This document shows positions 49,101 through 58,218 of a stretch of DNA of 64,000 bases, piece by piece. Every line of letters starts with the position of its first letter. The stretch's first letter is position 1. Origin of the DNA: Acytostelium subglobosum LB1 (lineage: Eukaryota > Evosea > Eumycetozoa > Acytosteliales > Acytosteliaceae). Under the pieces are notes generated by a model that saw only the letters and a program-made list of their open reading frames with translations, ran no database searches and had not been told where the DNA came from. Where the stretch lies: positions 993,854 through 1,057,853 of the forward strand of contig NW_012236523.1 of the NCBI RefSeq assembly GCF_000787575.1, in the 5' to 3' direction. Both the position numbers and the translations under genes were made by a program.

Positions 49101-49469
49101 CCCGATGGAGTAGAACTGGTGGTAGCTGGCAACAACAATTCTGCCCATGTTTTTGACATGCGATTCACCACAGCACCCCTTCATGTGCTCAAGCACAATG
49201 CCAAGAACAAGAGCAGACTGGTCACTGGAGCGTCATGGTCCAGAGACGGCCCTTTTTTGGTCACATGTGGAGAGGACTGCCACGTGAACATTTGGGACAC
49301 CAGTTGTGGTGATCCACTGATACAGAGGCTAGGAGAGCACAAACACACTACAAACTTTGTCGATGTGTCTGCGCGTTCCGACATGGTTGTCAGTGGAAGT
49401 GATGATGGGTTTATTGCAATTTATGCAGCAGAGAAGGGTGTCTACCTTGAGGATGAACAACACCAATAG
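46196..49469 (+). CDS. Myb-like domain plus WD40 repeat protein
   Basis: Twelve exons (46196-46290, 46374-46977, 47057-47164, 47226-47284, 47374-47620, 47707-47819, 47876-48044, 48114-48404, 48464-48559, 48617-48722, 48810-49027, 49100-49469) give about 824 residues if one base near 47525 is ignored. The N-terminal 240 residues are Thr/Ser/Pro-rich. A Myb/SANT-like segment follows: FTEQEVKILLERIG then ARICELLPGRAAIDCIRFL. The C-terminal half is WD40: VNVWSTHSAKK, MTFSVAWNPRQ, QMSWSPDGVELVV, VNIWDTSCG. No family with this order is known to me. Introns lack the CAAT repeats of neighbours, and TCT/CCT codons are commoner. A chromatin or transcription role is inference only. Confidence 0.65.
47519..47530 (+). 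other. Single-base frame change in Myb-WD40 gene
   Basis: Upstream the coding frame is SLFPQPNGPSS; downstream the coding frame resumes as FPFTEQEVK one base later. The shift maps to TCATTTCCC, where dropping one T restores the Myb-like segment and matches the phase of the next intron. A homopolymer read error is the simplest cause. Confidence 0.6.
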
Positions 49470-49779
49470 TACCCCATGTACCCTTTTTATTATATTTAAA
49501 TACATAGATCACAAGGTGGAACCAACGATGGTACACCCAAATAACACTTAGGAGATGAAGTTCACTTTTTCAGATTGTGTGAGGGTATGTCTGTGAGGGC
49601 ATGTTCCCTTTGCCTCATGAAAAACACTAAGTCTTGTGTGAAAGAACACCCCTCACACTCTCACTCAAAATTAAATTAAAACAAAAAAGATGAAAAACGA
49701 ACGAAAGCCCATTCGATTGATTCTCCTCTTTTTATAATACAATCGTACTAGTAATAATAATATAGTGATAATATAAACA
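49470..49779. other. Spacer before LTV1
   Basis: No gene seen. Two near-repeats of GAGGGTATGT/GAGGGCATGT type occur at about 49580-49605. Confidence 0.4.
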
Positions 49780-51346
49780 ATGACAAAACCATTCATTGAT
49801 AGAAAGAATAAACAGGTCTTTACACTCTATAAATCAACATCTAGAGATAGGCATGGCAAAGAACACACTCAATATGATCTCGTTGAGAAGAAAAAGGTAT
49901 TGATCGTTCACTCAATCAATCAAACAATGGTATCTCTGCTGACACATCACTCACATACAATCACATACAACAGGACGGTGCACCAGTAACAGAGGAGTAC
50001 ACCAACGATGATGAGTATGATGATGGAGAATACTATGAAGATGAAGAATATGATGAGGAGTATGATGATGAATATGATGAGGACTACGACGATGACGAGA
50101 ACCACCAGGACGGCGAGCAACCACAAAAGAAGCCAGAGGATGATGATCTCTACCTGCTGGGATTCAAGAAAGACGGATATGACTACAGCAAGCATCTGAG
50201 ACCCATTGGTGGTGGCATGTTCATCCCAGCTGTATACGATATGAACGAACTAAAGAAACATAAGGGTGGCATATTAGAGCTCGTCAAGAAGAGTGAGCCA
50301 GCACCATTCATGTATGGTCTGGAAGAGATTGCCAAGGACTATGTAAAGAATGGTAAGTGTTGTGTTGGAAACGCGAAATGTCAACGACGACAGTGATAAA
50401 TACTAATCAAACACAACAATGTAATACAGAGAAGGAGATGTTAGGACAGGTTGACGATGATGTGATTGAGGCCCTTGGACAAGAGGGAGAGTTTGAGGAA
50501 CTGGACGACGATTTCATTCTCCAAGCAAATGGAGGAACACTTGACGGCTTGGAAAAGGAGGTTTTGGAGACACGCAAGCGACTCAAGGCATTGGATATGC
50601 TCGATGATGACGATGACTATGAATACGACTACAATGATCAAGACCCCAGTGTACAAAGAGCCGATGGAAGAAGGAACAGATTGGTGGACGAGGCACTCGA
50701 GTGTCAGTTGGACGTCGCCCTGGCAGAGTTTGACGATGATGACGTTGGCGAGTTGGACAAGGAGCGCGCCAAAGGACAGTACTCGACAGAGGCCTACAAG
50801 GAGGTGTTTGACGAATTCATTGAGAACTACGAGGCAGATCACCGTCCATTGCACGAGCAGCTGGAGATTCTGAAGCGTGAGGACCCCAACGTCCCGCTGA
50901 CTGCCGAGGAGAAGAGGATCATCATTGCAAGAAACTGGGAGGAGGATGATGAGGAAGAGGTCGAAGTGGAAGAGGACGAGGACGAGAAGTGGGACTGCGA
51001 GACCATCTTGACGACCTACTCCAACATCTACAATCATCCACAATTGATCAAGGAGGTCAAGCCAATCAAACTGTCCAGGAAGACTGGTATGCCCGTCGGT
51101 GTGCTCAATCAACAAGTACCTGCTGACGATGATGAGGATGAGGAGGAACGTATCAACCTTGGTCAATCTAGAAAGTATGAAACAAAGGAGGACAAGAAGC
51201 TGCGAAAGAAAGCACTGAAAGTGGATAAGAAGGTGTCAAGAGAGCAAAAGAAGGATCTAAAGAAGGCGTTCAAGTCTGAGGAGATCAAGCAGCTCAATGT
51301 TATGAAGGCGCAGAGACTAAACAAGCTTGTGTCCATTCAGTATTAA
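49780..51346 (+). CDS. ltv1: LTV1-like 40S ribosome assembly factor
   Basis: Three exons (49780-49896, 49974-50352, 50430-51346) give 470 residues, as in human LTV1 (475). The start has FIDRKNKQVFTLYKSTSRD, the usual LTV1 opening. Residues 45-85 are a long Asp/Glu/Tyr acidic run, then FKKDGYDYSKHLRPIGGG. The second half has EEFDDDF-like acidic segments and a Lys-rich tail that starts after SRKYETKEDKKLRKKALK. LTV1 binds the small-subunit beak (uS3/eS10 area) during late 40S maturation and export. The acidic run is longer than in animals. Confidence 0.9.
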
Positions 51347-51399
51347 TAAATATCAATATCAGTTCACATAAGGATAGATATATATTTATTGTTGATTGC

Positions 51400-53460
51400 T
51401 TAGAAGAACAAGTCATTGAGGTTATTGTTGTTGTTGTTGTTGTTGACAGGACTGGCTACGTTGTTGTTTGGAGCAAATGGCTTGGCGGCCGAAGCAGCTG
51501 GCTTGACTGGGTTGGAGAACATCTTGGAGTCCAATGAAGCAAACTGACTGTTTTGCTTTGGTGCGTTGGCGTTGGCGTTGGTATTGGCGTTCATACCAGA
51601 GAATGAACTGTTGCCATAGGCACCTCCACCCATGACGTTGCTGCCTCCGGCTGGAGGAAGGAATGCGTTGAAGGTGTTGTTCATCGGCATGCCACCGTTC
51701 ATTGGCATCATTCCTCCGTTCATTGGCATCATGCCACCTTGCATGGGCATCATTCCACCTTGCATTGGCATCATTCCATTGTTCATAGGCATCATTCCGT
51801 TGTTCATTGGCATCATACCGTTGTTCATCATGCCTCCATTGTTCATTGGCATCATGCCATTGTTCATTGGCATCATACCGTTGTTCATCATACCGCCGTT
51901 GTTCATTGGCATCATACCACCACCGTTGTTCATCATGCCTCCATTGTTCATCATGCCACCATTGTTCATCATTCCACCACCGTTGTTCATCATGCCTCCA
52001 TTGTTCATCATTCCTCCGTTATTCATTCCTGGGTTGTTCATCATTCCACCACCGTTGTTCATCATGCCACCGCCGTTGTTCATGCCACCAGTGCGTGGTG
52101 CATTGGTGTCTCCAAAGTTTGACGAAAACTCAGCCAAAGGATCAAAGTTGATTGCTGGCTTTGCTTGCACTGGTGATGGATTAAAGTCTGAGGATAGTTT
52201 AGTAAGCAGTTTCCAAGACCAGACTTGTGATTGTTGACAGAAGATATCTGAGGCACATACCATCATCGATCAACGACTTCTTGCCAGATTGTGGAGCAGA
52301 GTGCCACTCGAATTGGTCGTCCATCAGAGAGGCGGTGGGCTTTGGTACAGAAGGCACACTGGTGTTGTTTCTGTTGTTGTTGGTGTTGGTGTTTTGGTGA
52401 TGGCTTGGGCTGTTGTTGGTATTGTTATTATAGTTGTTGCCCCTTTGGTTTGAGCTGTTGTTGTTTGAGCCACCTCTGTTGTTGTTGTTGCTGTTGTAGT
52501 TGTTGTTGCTTCTTGATGGTGGTGCAGAGTATCCCTCATCATCGAAATCGTTGTTATAGTTTTGGTTGCTGTGAGTGTTGCTCCTGTTGTTGCTGCTGCC
52601 ACCATTGTAGTTGTTGTTGCCACCCCTGCTGCTACCACCATTGGAGTAATTGTTGTCATAGGATGAACTATGATTGTTGTTGCTGTTGCTGTAGGTACCT
52701 CGACTCTCATGGTAGATGAAGTCATTGTCGGTTTCATTATGGTTGCTGTGGCTGCTGTGGCTGCTGTGGCTGCTGTGGCTGCTGTTTGAGCGCTGTGGGT
52801 TGTTCCTGTTGTACTGCTCATTGTAGTTCCTGGTGGTAGTCTCACTGAAGCCACCACCTCCACCCCTTCTTGTGATTGGACGTGAAGTGGATGCACCATC
52901 CTGTCTGGTGAACTCCTTCCTCTCATACTTTGCTCTGATATAATGCTCAAGTGCACTAATAATAAATAAAGTTGTGTTTGAATGTCAGTACAACAACTTC
53001 ATCTCCAACAACATCTGAAGAAGTGAACAACATAATACTTACTGAGAGTCAGAGCCAGAATCTGGCTTCCTGATTCCAGGTGGCAAGTACTCCTCGTATA
53101 TTTGGTTTGACTTCTTGTTGCCCATGTTCTTCATGTTCTCAAGTAGTTCAGGTGTCCACTTGTCCAATGAAACTGATCTGACCTTTGAGATGTGAACGCC
53201 AAGCGATCTGTGAATACCCGAACATCTCATACAAATGAAGATGCCAAGGTTGGTGGATGCCCATCGTGGAGCTGTTCAACAACATTCATCAAATATATAT
53301 GTTAGATTGAAGAACGATCATCATCTATATATCAAATCTAACAAAGCATACCCTTAGTGTTACAATCAGCACATTGCTTGTTCTCCTCGCTTTTTAGCAA
53401 GTCCTCCAAGCTGGCGATACATGCTTGACTGATCTTCTCGTCTTTGAGTGATGATGCCAT
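51400..53460 (-). CDS. ArfGAP of SMAP type with Met/Asn/Gly repeat tail
   Basis: Four exons on the minus strand (53352-53460, 53043-53271, 52261-52955, 51400-52187) give 606 residues. The N-terminal 120 residues are an ArfGAP zinc finger with [25 protein letters not shown] and [12 protein letters not shown], including the catalytic Arg. The middle is Asn/Ser/Gly-rich, with QFEWHSAPQ and SLIDD-DFNP segments. Residues about 365-500 are tandem MMNNGG and MMPMNNG units. ArfGAPs turn off Arf GTPases on Golgi and endosome membranes; the layout is closest to SMAP/Age2 proteins. The start codon is only 82 bp from the left end of the transposon, so the promoter has probably been displaced by that insertion. 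Confidence 0.88.
51686..52095 (-). repeat. Coding Met/Asn/Gly tandem repeats
   Basis: About 20 degenerate units of [19 protein letters not shown] and MMPMQGG types fill the ArfGAP tail. The DNA unit is about 18-24 nt. The tract has kept its frame throughout. Confidence 0.85.
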
Positions 53461-53541
53461 TGTAATGTGTATAGATATAGAGATATAAGTTTGTAATAAT
53501 ATATATGAAAACGAATGAAAGATGAATGATTAGTAATGTTA

Positions 53542-53623
53542 TTGTCCAGTTAGTTCAAGTCGTTGGGTAATTCAATTCATTTCGATTATTTGGAATTTTT
53601 CATAATTAATTTGGAAGTTCACT
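53542..53623 (+). repeat. Left terminal inverted repeat
   Basis: 82 bp that match the reverse complement of 55998-56078 with only a few substitutions and single-base indels. The outer end is TTGTCCAG, preceded by TA, and the inner end is GTTCACT. Confidence 0.9.
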
Positions 53624-53699
53624 GCAAAACACAGCATCATGCAGTCAGTCAGGTAGCTTGTACAGATAATAGTAATTGGCAAATACACTTGCTCATTGT

Positions 53700-54485
53700 T
53701 TATTCGTCCGATTTGGATGTATCACTGGAGTCTTTCCTGATGTAGGGAGCAAGCTCTTGTCTCTGGAGCATCTGGAGGTACGTGTCAAGCCGTGTCAGTC
53801 CGATGCGATGCTCCTCGATGTGGAAGCGCATTATTTGCGCGATGTGCTCATAATACTCCACAACCTCCTGGAGTTTGTGGAAACTCAGCTCCTCAGTGGT
53901 GTAGTCTGACTGATTGAGATCGAGGGGCCCTTCTTTTCTGGCCCTCTTGACAGGACGAGCGGGCTCCTCATCGAGTCTGATTGGTGCTTTTCGAGTGTCG
54001 AGAACAATCATCTGTGATCTGTGACCACCATGTCAGTTAAAGTGTCAAAGTCCAAGGTCAATCATACATACTTACTTGTCATTTAAGACCGTCTTGGCCA
54101 TCTGGAAGTGGCTGTGATTGACAATGGTGCTTGCCTTGAGCTGCCCAAGATCGCCTACATCCGCTCTTATCTTGTCCAATTCGGGTCGGAGTGCCTTTAA
54201 CAAATCGGCCTTGTATTTGGTCAAGAACATTCTAAGAATCGGGCCATGTGACTTGTGCAAGCAGCAAAACCAATCTACACAAGTGTTGGTACAATTGCGG
54301 CATCTGCCTGGTTGATGGCATACACCTCAAGAGTATATTCCTACCGCCTCGTCAATTTTCCTAATGGCCTCGTTTATATACTCTACACTGCCTTTTTCGT
54401 CATTGGGAAAGAGCCCATCGAGCTTAGTTCTATAGTCCTTGTAGAGATCATGGTTGTACTTTGGTGCGTATTCTTTATTTGACAT
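53700..54485 (-). CDS. Transposon-borne accessory protein of unknown function
   Basis: Three exons on the minus strand (54345-54485, 54076-54251, 53700-54018) give 211 residues and lie wholly between the inverted repeats. The first intron (93 nt, GTAGGA donor, CACAAG acceptor) is set by phase. The product is helical and charged: KYNHDLYKDYRTKLDG, ILRMFLTKYKADLLKAL, then a basic cluster ARPVKRARKEG that looks like a nuclear-localisation signal, and a helical C-terminus. I recognise no domain and no catalytic motif. By analogy with two-gene DNA transposons such as PIF/Harbinger or Mutator, it may help the transposase bind ends or enter the nucleus; that is inference. It could also be a captured host gene. 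Confidence 0.7.
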
Positions 54486-54691
54486 CGTTGTCTATCTGTA
54501 TATTGTTTATATGTATACTGTGTAAATGTCAGGTGATCACAATGAAGAGAATGTTTTGTGATGAGGACGTGTCTGAACTGCTCGTAGGATATTTTAAATT
54601 TTGGCGCCGAAATTTGATCTTTGGTTGCACTGTTGATGTGCCAGTTGAGAATCATTTGATTCACAACAACATTTACTAACACACACAAGAC

Positions 54692-55857
54692 ATGGATAGA
54701 CAAAGAATAGAGAGGACTAGAATGAGAAAGCAGTTCAAAGGCTCTCGAAGTGGACACCATCATTATCTTCAGAGACTACGATCAAAGTTGCTTACAGCAC
54801 TTTACTCAAACACACATGGAGTTGCCGCAGCATTCACTATTCAGAATAATATTATACAAGTCAACCCATCACTCACTCGCCAGTCAAAGTCGTCGATCTA
54901 CTATCACCGCAAGAAATTGAGTGCTCAAGGAACGTATCATCCTCTTCTTCATGGTGGAAAACGATACTCTCTGCTTGATGATGTCAGGTTTGAGCAGCTG
55001 AAGGATTTCCTCCATAGATACATACTCGAGGCGCAACCAGAGAGTCTCAAAGAGATAGTTGACCATGTCAACACTCAGGTCGAGGACATCCAGTTCAGCA
55101 GATCATACATACGAAACGTCATCTCAGAACACCTGATGTTCTCGTGGAAGGTGCCAATCACAGTCCAGCATCAGAAGTTCACCTTGGAGAACCTAGAGAG
55201 ATATGTCTACTTCTGTCATTGGATCAGCCAAGTCGATCTTGATTCTGTTTACTGGCTTGATGAATCTACCTTTGAGTCCAAGAGTAAGTCTTACAACTCA
55301 AACAAACACTGCACTATTATGCTGTCGCTAATATGTTTGTTCAATGTCGAATAATAGAGTGTTGGAAGAGAAAGTTGTTGGCCCCTAGAGGCAGAGTGCA
55401 ACCCATTCGCGTCAACAGAGAGTCCTTCAGGGAGTCCTTCTCGTTGATGGCCATGATCTCGATCAACCACGGATCCTACGCGAGGATGAAGGACCATACT
55501 GAGGGTGACACCAACAACAGCATCACCTTCTGCTCATTCATCATCAATGCCATGGAGGCTGACTACATCCGACCCAATACCTACATCGTGCTCGACAATG
55601 CCAGTATCCACACACAGAGGGACCGCCTCCCTCTCATCCAGGAGATGCTTGATTTGATCAATGTCAAGTTGGTGTTCTTGCCAACCTATAGCCCTGAGCT
55701 CAACATCATCGAACTGTTGTTCGCGATGATGAAGAGAGAGTGCCGAGATAAGAACAGAACTGCATCCTTCCTCGACACAATCAAAAACGCGTTCAACAAG
55801 TATTCTAGCGATCCTACTACAATACTCAACTGGTGTCACAAGTGCTACAATAGATAA
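54692..55857 (+). CDS. DDE transposase, IS630/Tc1/mariner superfamily
   Basis: Two exons (54692-55283, 55358-55857, intron 74 nt) give 363 residues. The N-terminal 120 residues are basic and helical, suited to DNA binding. The catalytic core shows the acidic triad in context: first Asp in YWLDEST (about residue 190), second Asp in IVLDNASIHTQRD and the Glu in PTYSPELNIIELLF. These are the standard DDE_3 motifs. The frame is open throughout. A neighbouring divergent gene and flanking inverted repeats show it is still part of a full element. Eukaryotic-style splicing indicates the element is adapted to this host. Confidence 0.92.
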
Positions 55858-55933
55858 TAAACAGTGCCCGTAAAGCAAAGCTATTTCAATCAATATCTAT
55901 TATCCATTACCTCACTTGAAACATCCAATATCA

Positions 55934-55975
55934 TTGAATGAATGAATGAATGAATGAATGAACGAATGAATGAAA
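55934..55975 (+). repeat. GAAT tetranucleotide microsatellite
   Basis: About ten GAAT units between the transposase stop and the right inverted repeat, inside the element. Confidence 0.85.
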
Positions 55976-55997
55976 GCATCGATCACCCTACCATATG

Positions 55998-56078
55998 AGT
56001 GAACTTCCAAATTAATTTGAAAAATTCCAAATAATCGAAATGAAATTGAATACACAACGACTTGAACTAACTGGACAA
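55998..56078 (-). repeat. Right terminal inverted repeat
   Basis: 81 bp, the inverted partner of 53542-53623. The plus strand ends CTAACTGGACAA followed by TA. Confidence 0.9.
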
Positions 56079-56704
56079 TAATAGTGTATGATAGAAGTGG
56101 TGATATGATGAAAGTTGGTCGTCAGTTGGTCCTACCACCACCACATGTGCAAAGTGTTCGGATTGTGATAGTACCTACCTGGGTGGGTGGAACATGGGAG
56201 AGAGTTATTGTCAAAAAACAATAAAATTAATTAAATATCCAACAAGTTAAAGTTGAAGACAATGTTCAAATGATTCAAGATAACCATGTTGTCTTATGAT
56301 TGTAATAATAACAAAAAAAGAATGTTACAAATACCAACTTTTAGCTCTTAGTGATAATAATGCGACGACAATTGATAACAAGATGTCCTTGTGTGGTGAT
56401 CTGTTACTAGATATGAGTGGACTTCTTGGTTGAAGCCCCTTTAAACGTGAATGAAGGCAGTTAACAAATACAAGGGAAGAGCTTCAAATAACTAACTACT
56501 AATGTCAATCAACTCTCTCTTATTTGTCGACATAAGATATTACGTGATGAGTAGGTATTTCGACTTACAAAACTGTTTCAAATCACAGTTTTGGTGATAA
56601 TCCCACGAAAGGCTGAATCCAGTAAAAGAGAGGTCTACACCTCATTTGAGTTGTTGTTGTTGTACTTGTATTATTAGATTCAAATAACAAATATATATTA
56701 TAGA
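56079..56704. other. Spacer right of the transposon
   Basis: No gene is supported. The sequence is AT-rich with an ACCACCACC stretch near 56137 and a GTTGTTGTTGT run near 56651. It was probably part of the divergent promoter between the ArfGAP gene and the next gene before the insertion. Confidence 0.4.
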
Positions 56705-57651
56705 ATGGTATGATGTTTGTTGAGTTACTTTACAGTACTTACATACTTACACACAAACAATTGTATTATAGTCACTTCTTAGATTGAATGTGTGCGATAG
56801 TCTTACAGGTATTTGCTTCTACGAGAAGATATGGAAGTGGAGTGGAACATCTGTGGCAGAGGGCATCTGTAAATTAGTTCTTACATTTCACAAGCTATCA
56901 AATGAGATTGGCGATACAGGAGGTATGTTCAATCGATGAGGTGTTGAAGAGGTGTAGACAAGTAATCATCCACTCACTCACACATTCTATACAACAATCA
57001 TTATAGAGGTTAAAGGAGTATTGTTTGAACAACCAATCGTACCGTCGAATCCTCTGAGTACCTCCAATTCAAATATACCAACTCCAACATCAACACAGTC
57101 TGGTAGTGGCAGCTCCACCAATGTCAGACATTCACTGCATCATAGAACACCATCCACCACTGGCTCATCATCCACTGCTAAACGAGTATGTGGTCCAACC
57201 AATCTTGGAACTCAACCATCATCATCATCGTTCATCATCAATATGACTAACATATCACAAACACCTACAGGTCAAGGTTGTAAACTTACCACCACCAATC
57301 AGATTGTCCTGTGAGAAAGAGGACACAATCACTGTATCAGTATTCTATGAACAACAGGGCTTTGAAGACGAGATACGAAAGTTTATATTGAATGTCTTGC
57401 AAGAGTTTAACAACAAGTATGGTTCACAATTGCCATCACTAAGACCAATACTTCACGAGATGAGCGAGTTCCCAGAGAAGTGCAAGGTATGTTATAAAGT
57501 TGTAGACGTGGTAGTAGATGTCAATCGATCAAACAATCTAGAACCATCTAACTTAATCAAAAAACAGACCAAACCAGAAGAGATAATGCAACGTTTTAAG
57601 GATTTCGAGAAGATTGCTGACGAAGTCAGGATACAATCAAAGTTAATATAA
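56705..57651 (+). CDS. Uncharacterised small protein with two conserved-looking halves
   Basis: Five exons (56705-56707, 56772-56922, 57007-57185, 57271-57486, 57568-57651) give 210 residues; the first coding exon is only the ATG. The N-terminal half (NVCDSLTGICFYEKIWKW, AEGICKLVLTFHKLSNEI) and the C-terminal half (IRLSCEKEDTITVSVFYE, FILNVLQEFNNKYGSQL) flank a Ser/Thr/Pro-rich insert of about 55 residues. The pattern of strands and helices recalls a longin-type domain as in vesicle-traffic proteins, but I cannot name the family. A GTATGT intron at 57186-57270 is required, because the read-through frame hits a stop. Splice phases all agree. Confidence 0.6.
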
Positions 57652-58218
57652 TAATAATAATAAGTAATGCATATATATCTAGATACTGTACCAACAATAT
57701 AAATAAGAGGGACATTGATCCAACAACTTAACGAAACCCGGATCTTCCCTCGTGAAGGGACCTTCCCCCTTTTACCACATTGACACTAGTGTTGATGTGT
57801 TGGCACCAATCAAACAAACAATCAATCAATCAACCATTGAACACTACCACAGCCACATTGACATTCACACACACTACCCCCAAAAAGAGAACAACACATA
57901 ACTATTGACAATGTGAATAGTTCAACTCTACCACCTTCTACCAAACATGCTCCTCCTCTTTCTTTGGGATGAGGAAGGAATGTAGGATGGAAGTGGTAAT
58001 GTGAGTGTGTTCGTGTAATTTGGTGGTGGTCTGCTTATTCCCAATGATTGATGGATGAATGAATGAATGGATTGATAGATGATGTTGATGCTCTAGCAAC
58101 GTAGACAACCCTGTTCTTCACAACTCAACTTCATAACTATTATAATTATTATTATTTGTATTCCTTTCAGTAGTTTTGTTTATTAACTATTATTAATTAA
58201 TTGACAGTAACACAAGAC
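57652..58218. other. Spacer before sortilin-like gene
   Basis: No gene is supported. Contains GAAT repeats near 58055 and AT-rich promoter-like sequence at 58140-58200. Confidence 0.45.

Larger units (their letters stand above)
53542..56078. mobile_element. Two-gene Tc1/mariner-type DNA transposon
   Basis: A 2.5-kb element is bounded by inverted ends that start TTGTCCAGTTAGTTCAAG and extend about 81 bp with few mismatches. TA lies directly outside both ends, the target duplication expected of the IS630/Tc1/mariner superfamily. Inside are two divergent spliced genes with intact frames: a DDE transposase on the plus strand and an unknown protein on the minus strand, separated by about 200 bp. 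High end identity and open frames point to a recent, perhaps still mobile, copy. It sits between the ArfGAP start and a plus-strand gene. Confidence 0.88.

Noticed and set aside
54252-54312. Cys-rich reading (CRNCTNTC, FCCLHK) at the start of the accessory gene's second exon
   Set aside because: It looks like a zinc finger, but using it needs a 33-nt intron and a phase that the exon 1 donor cannot supply.
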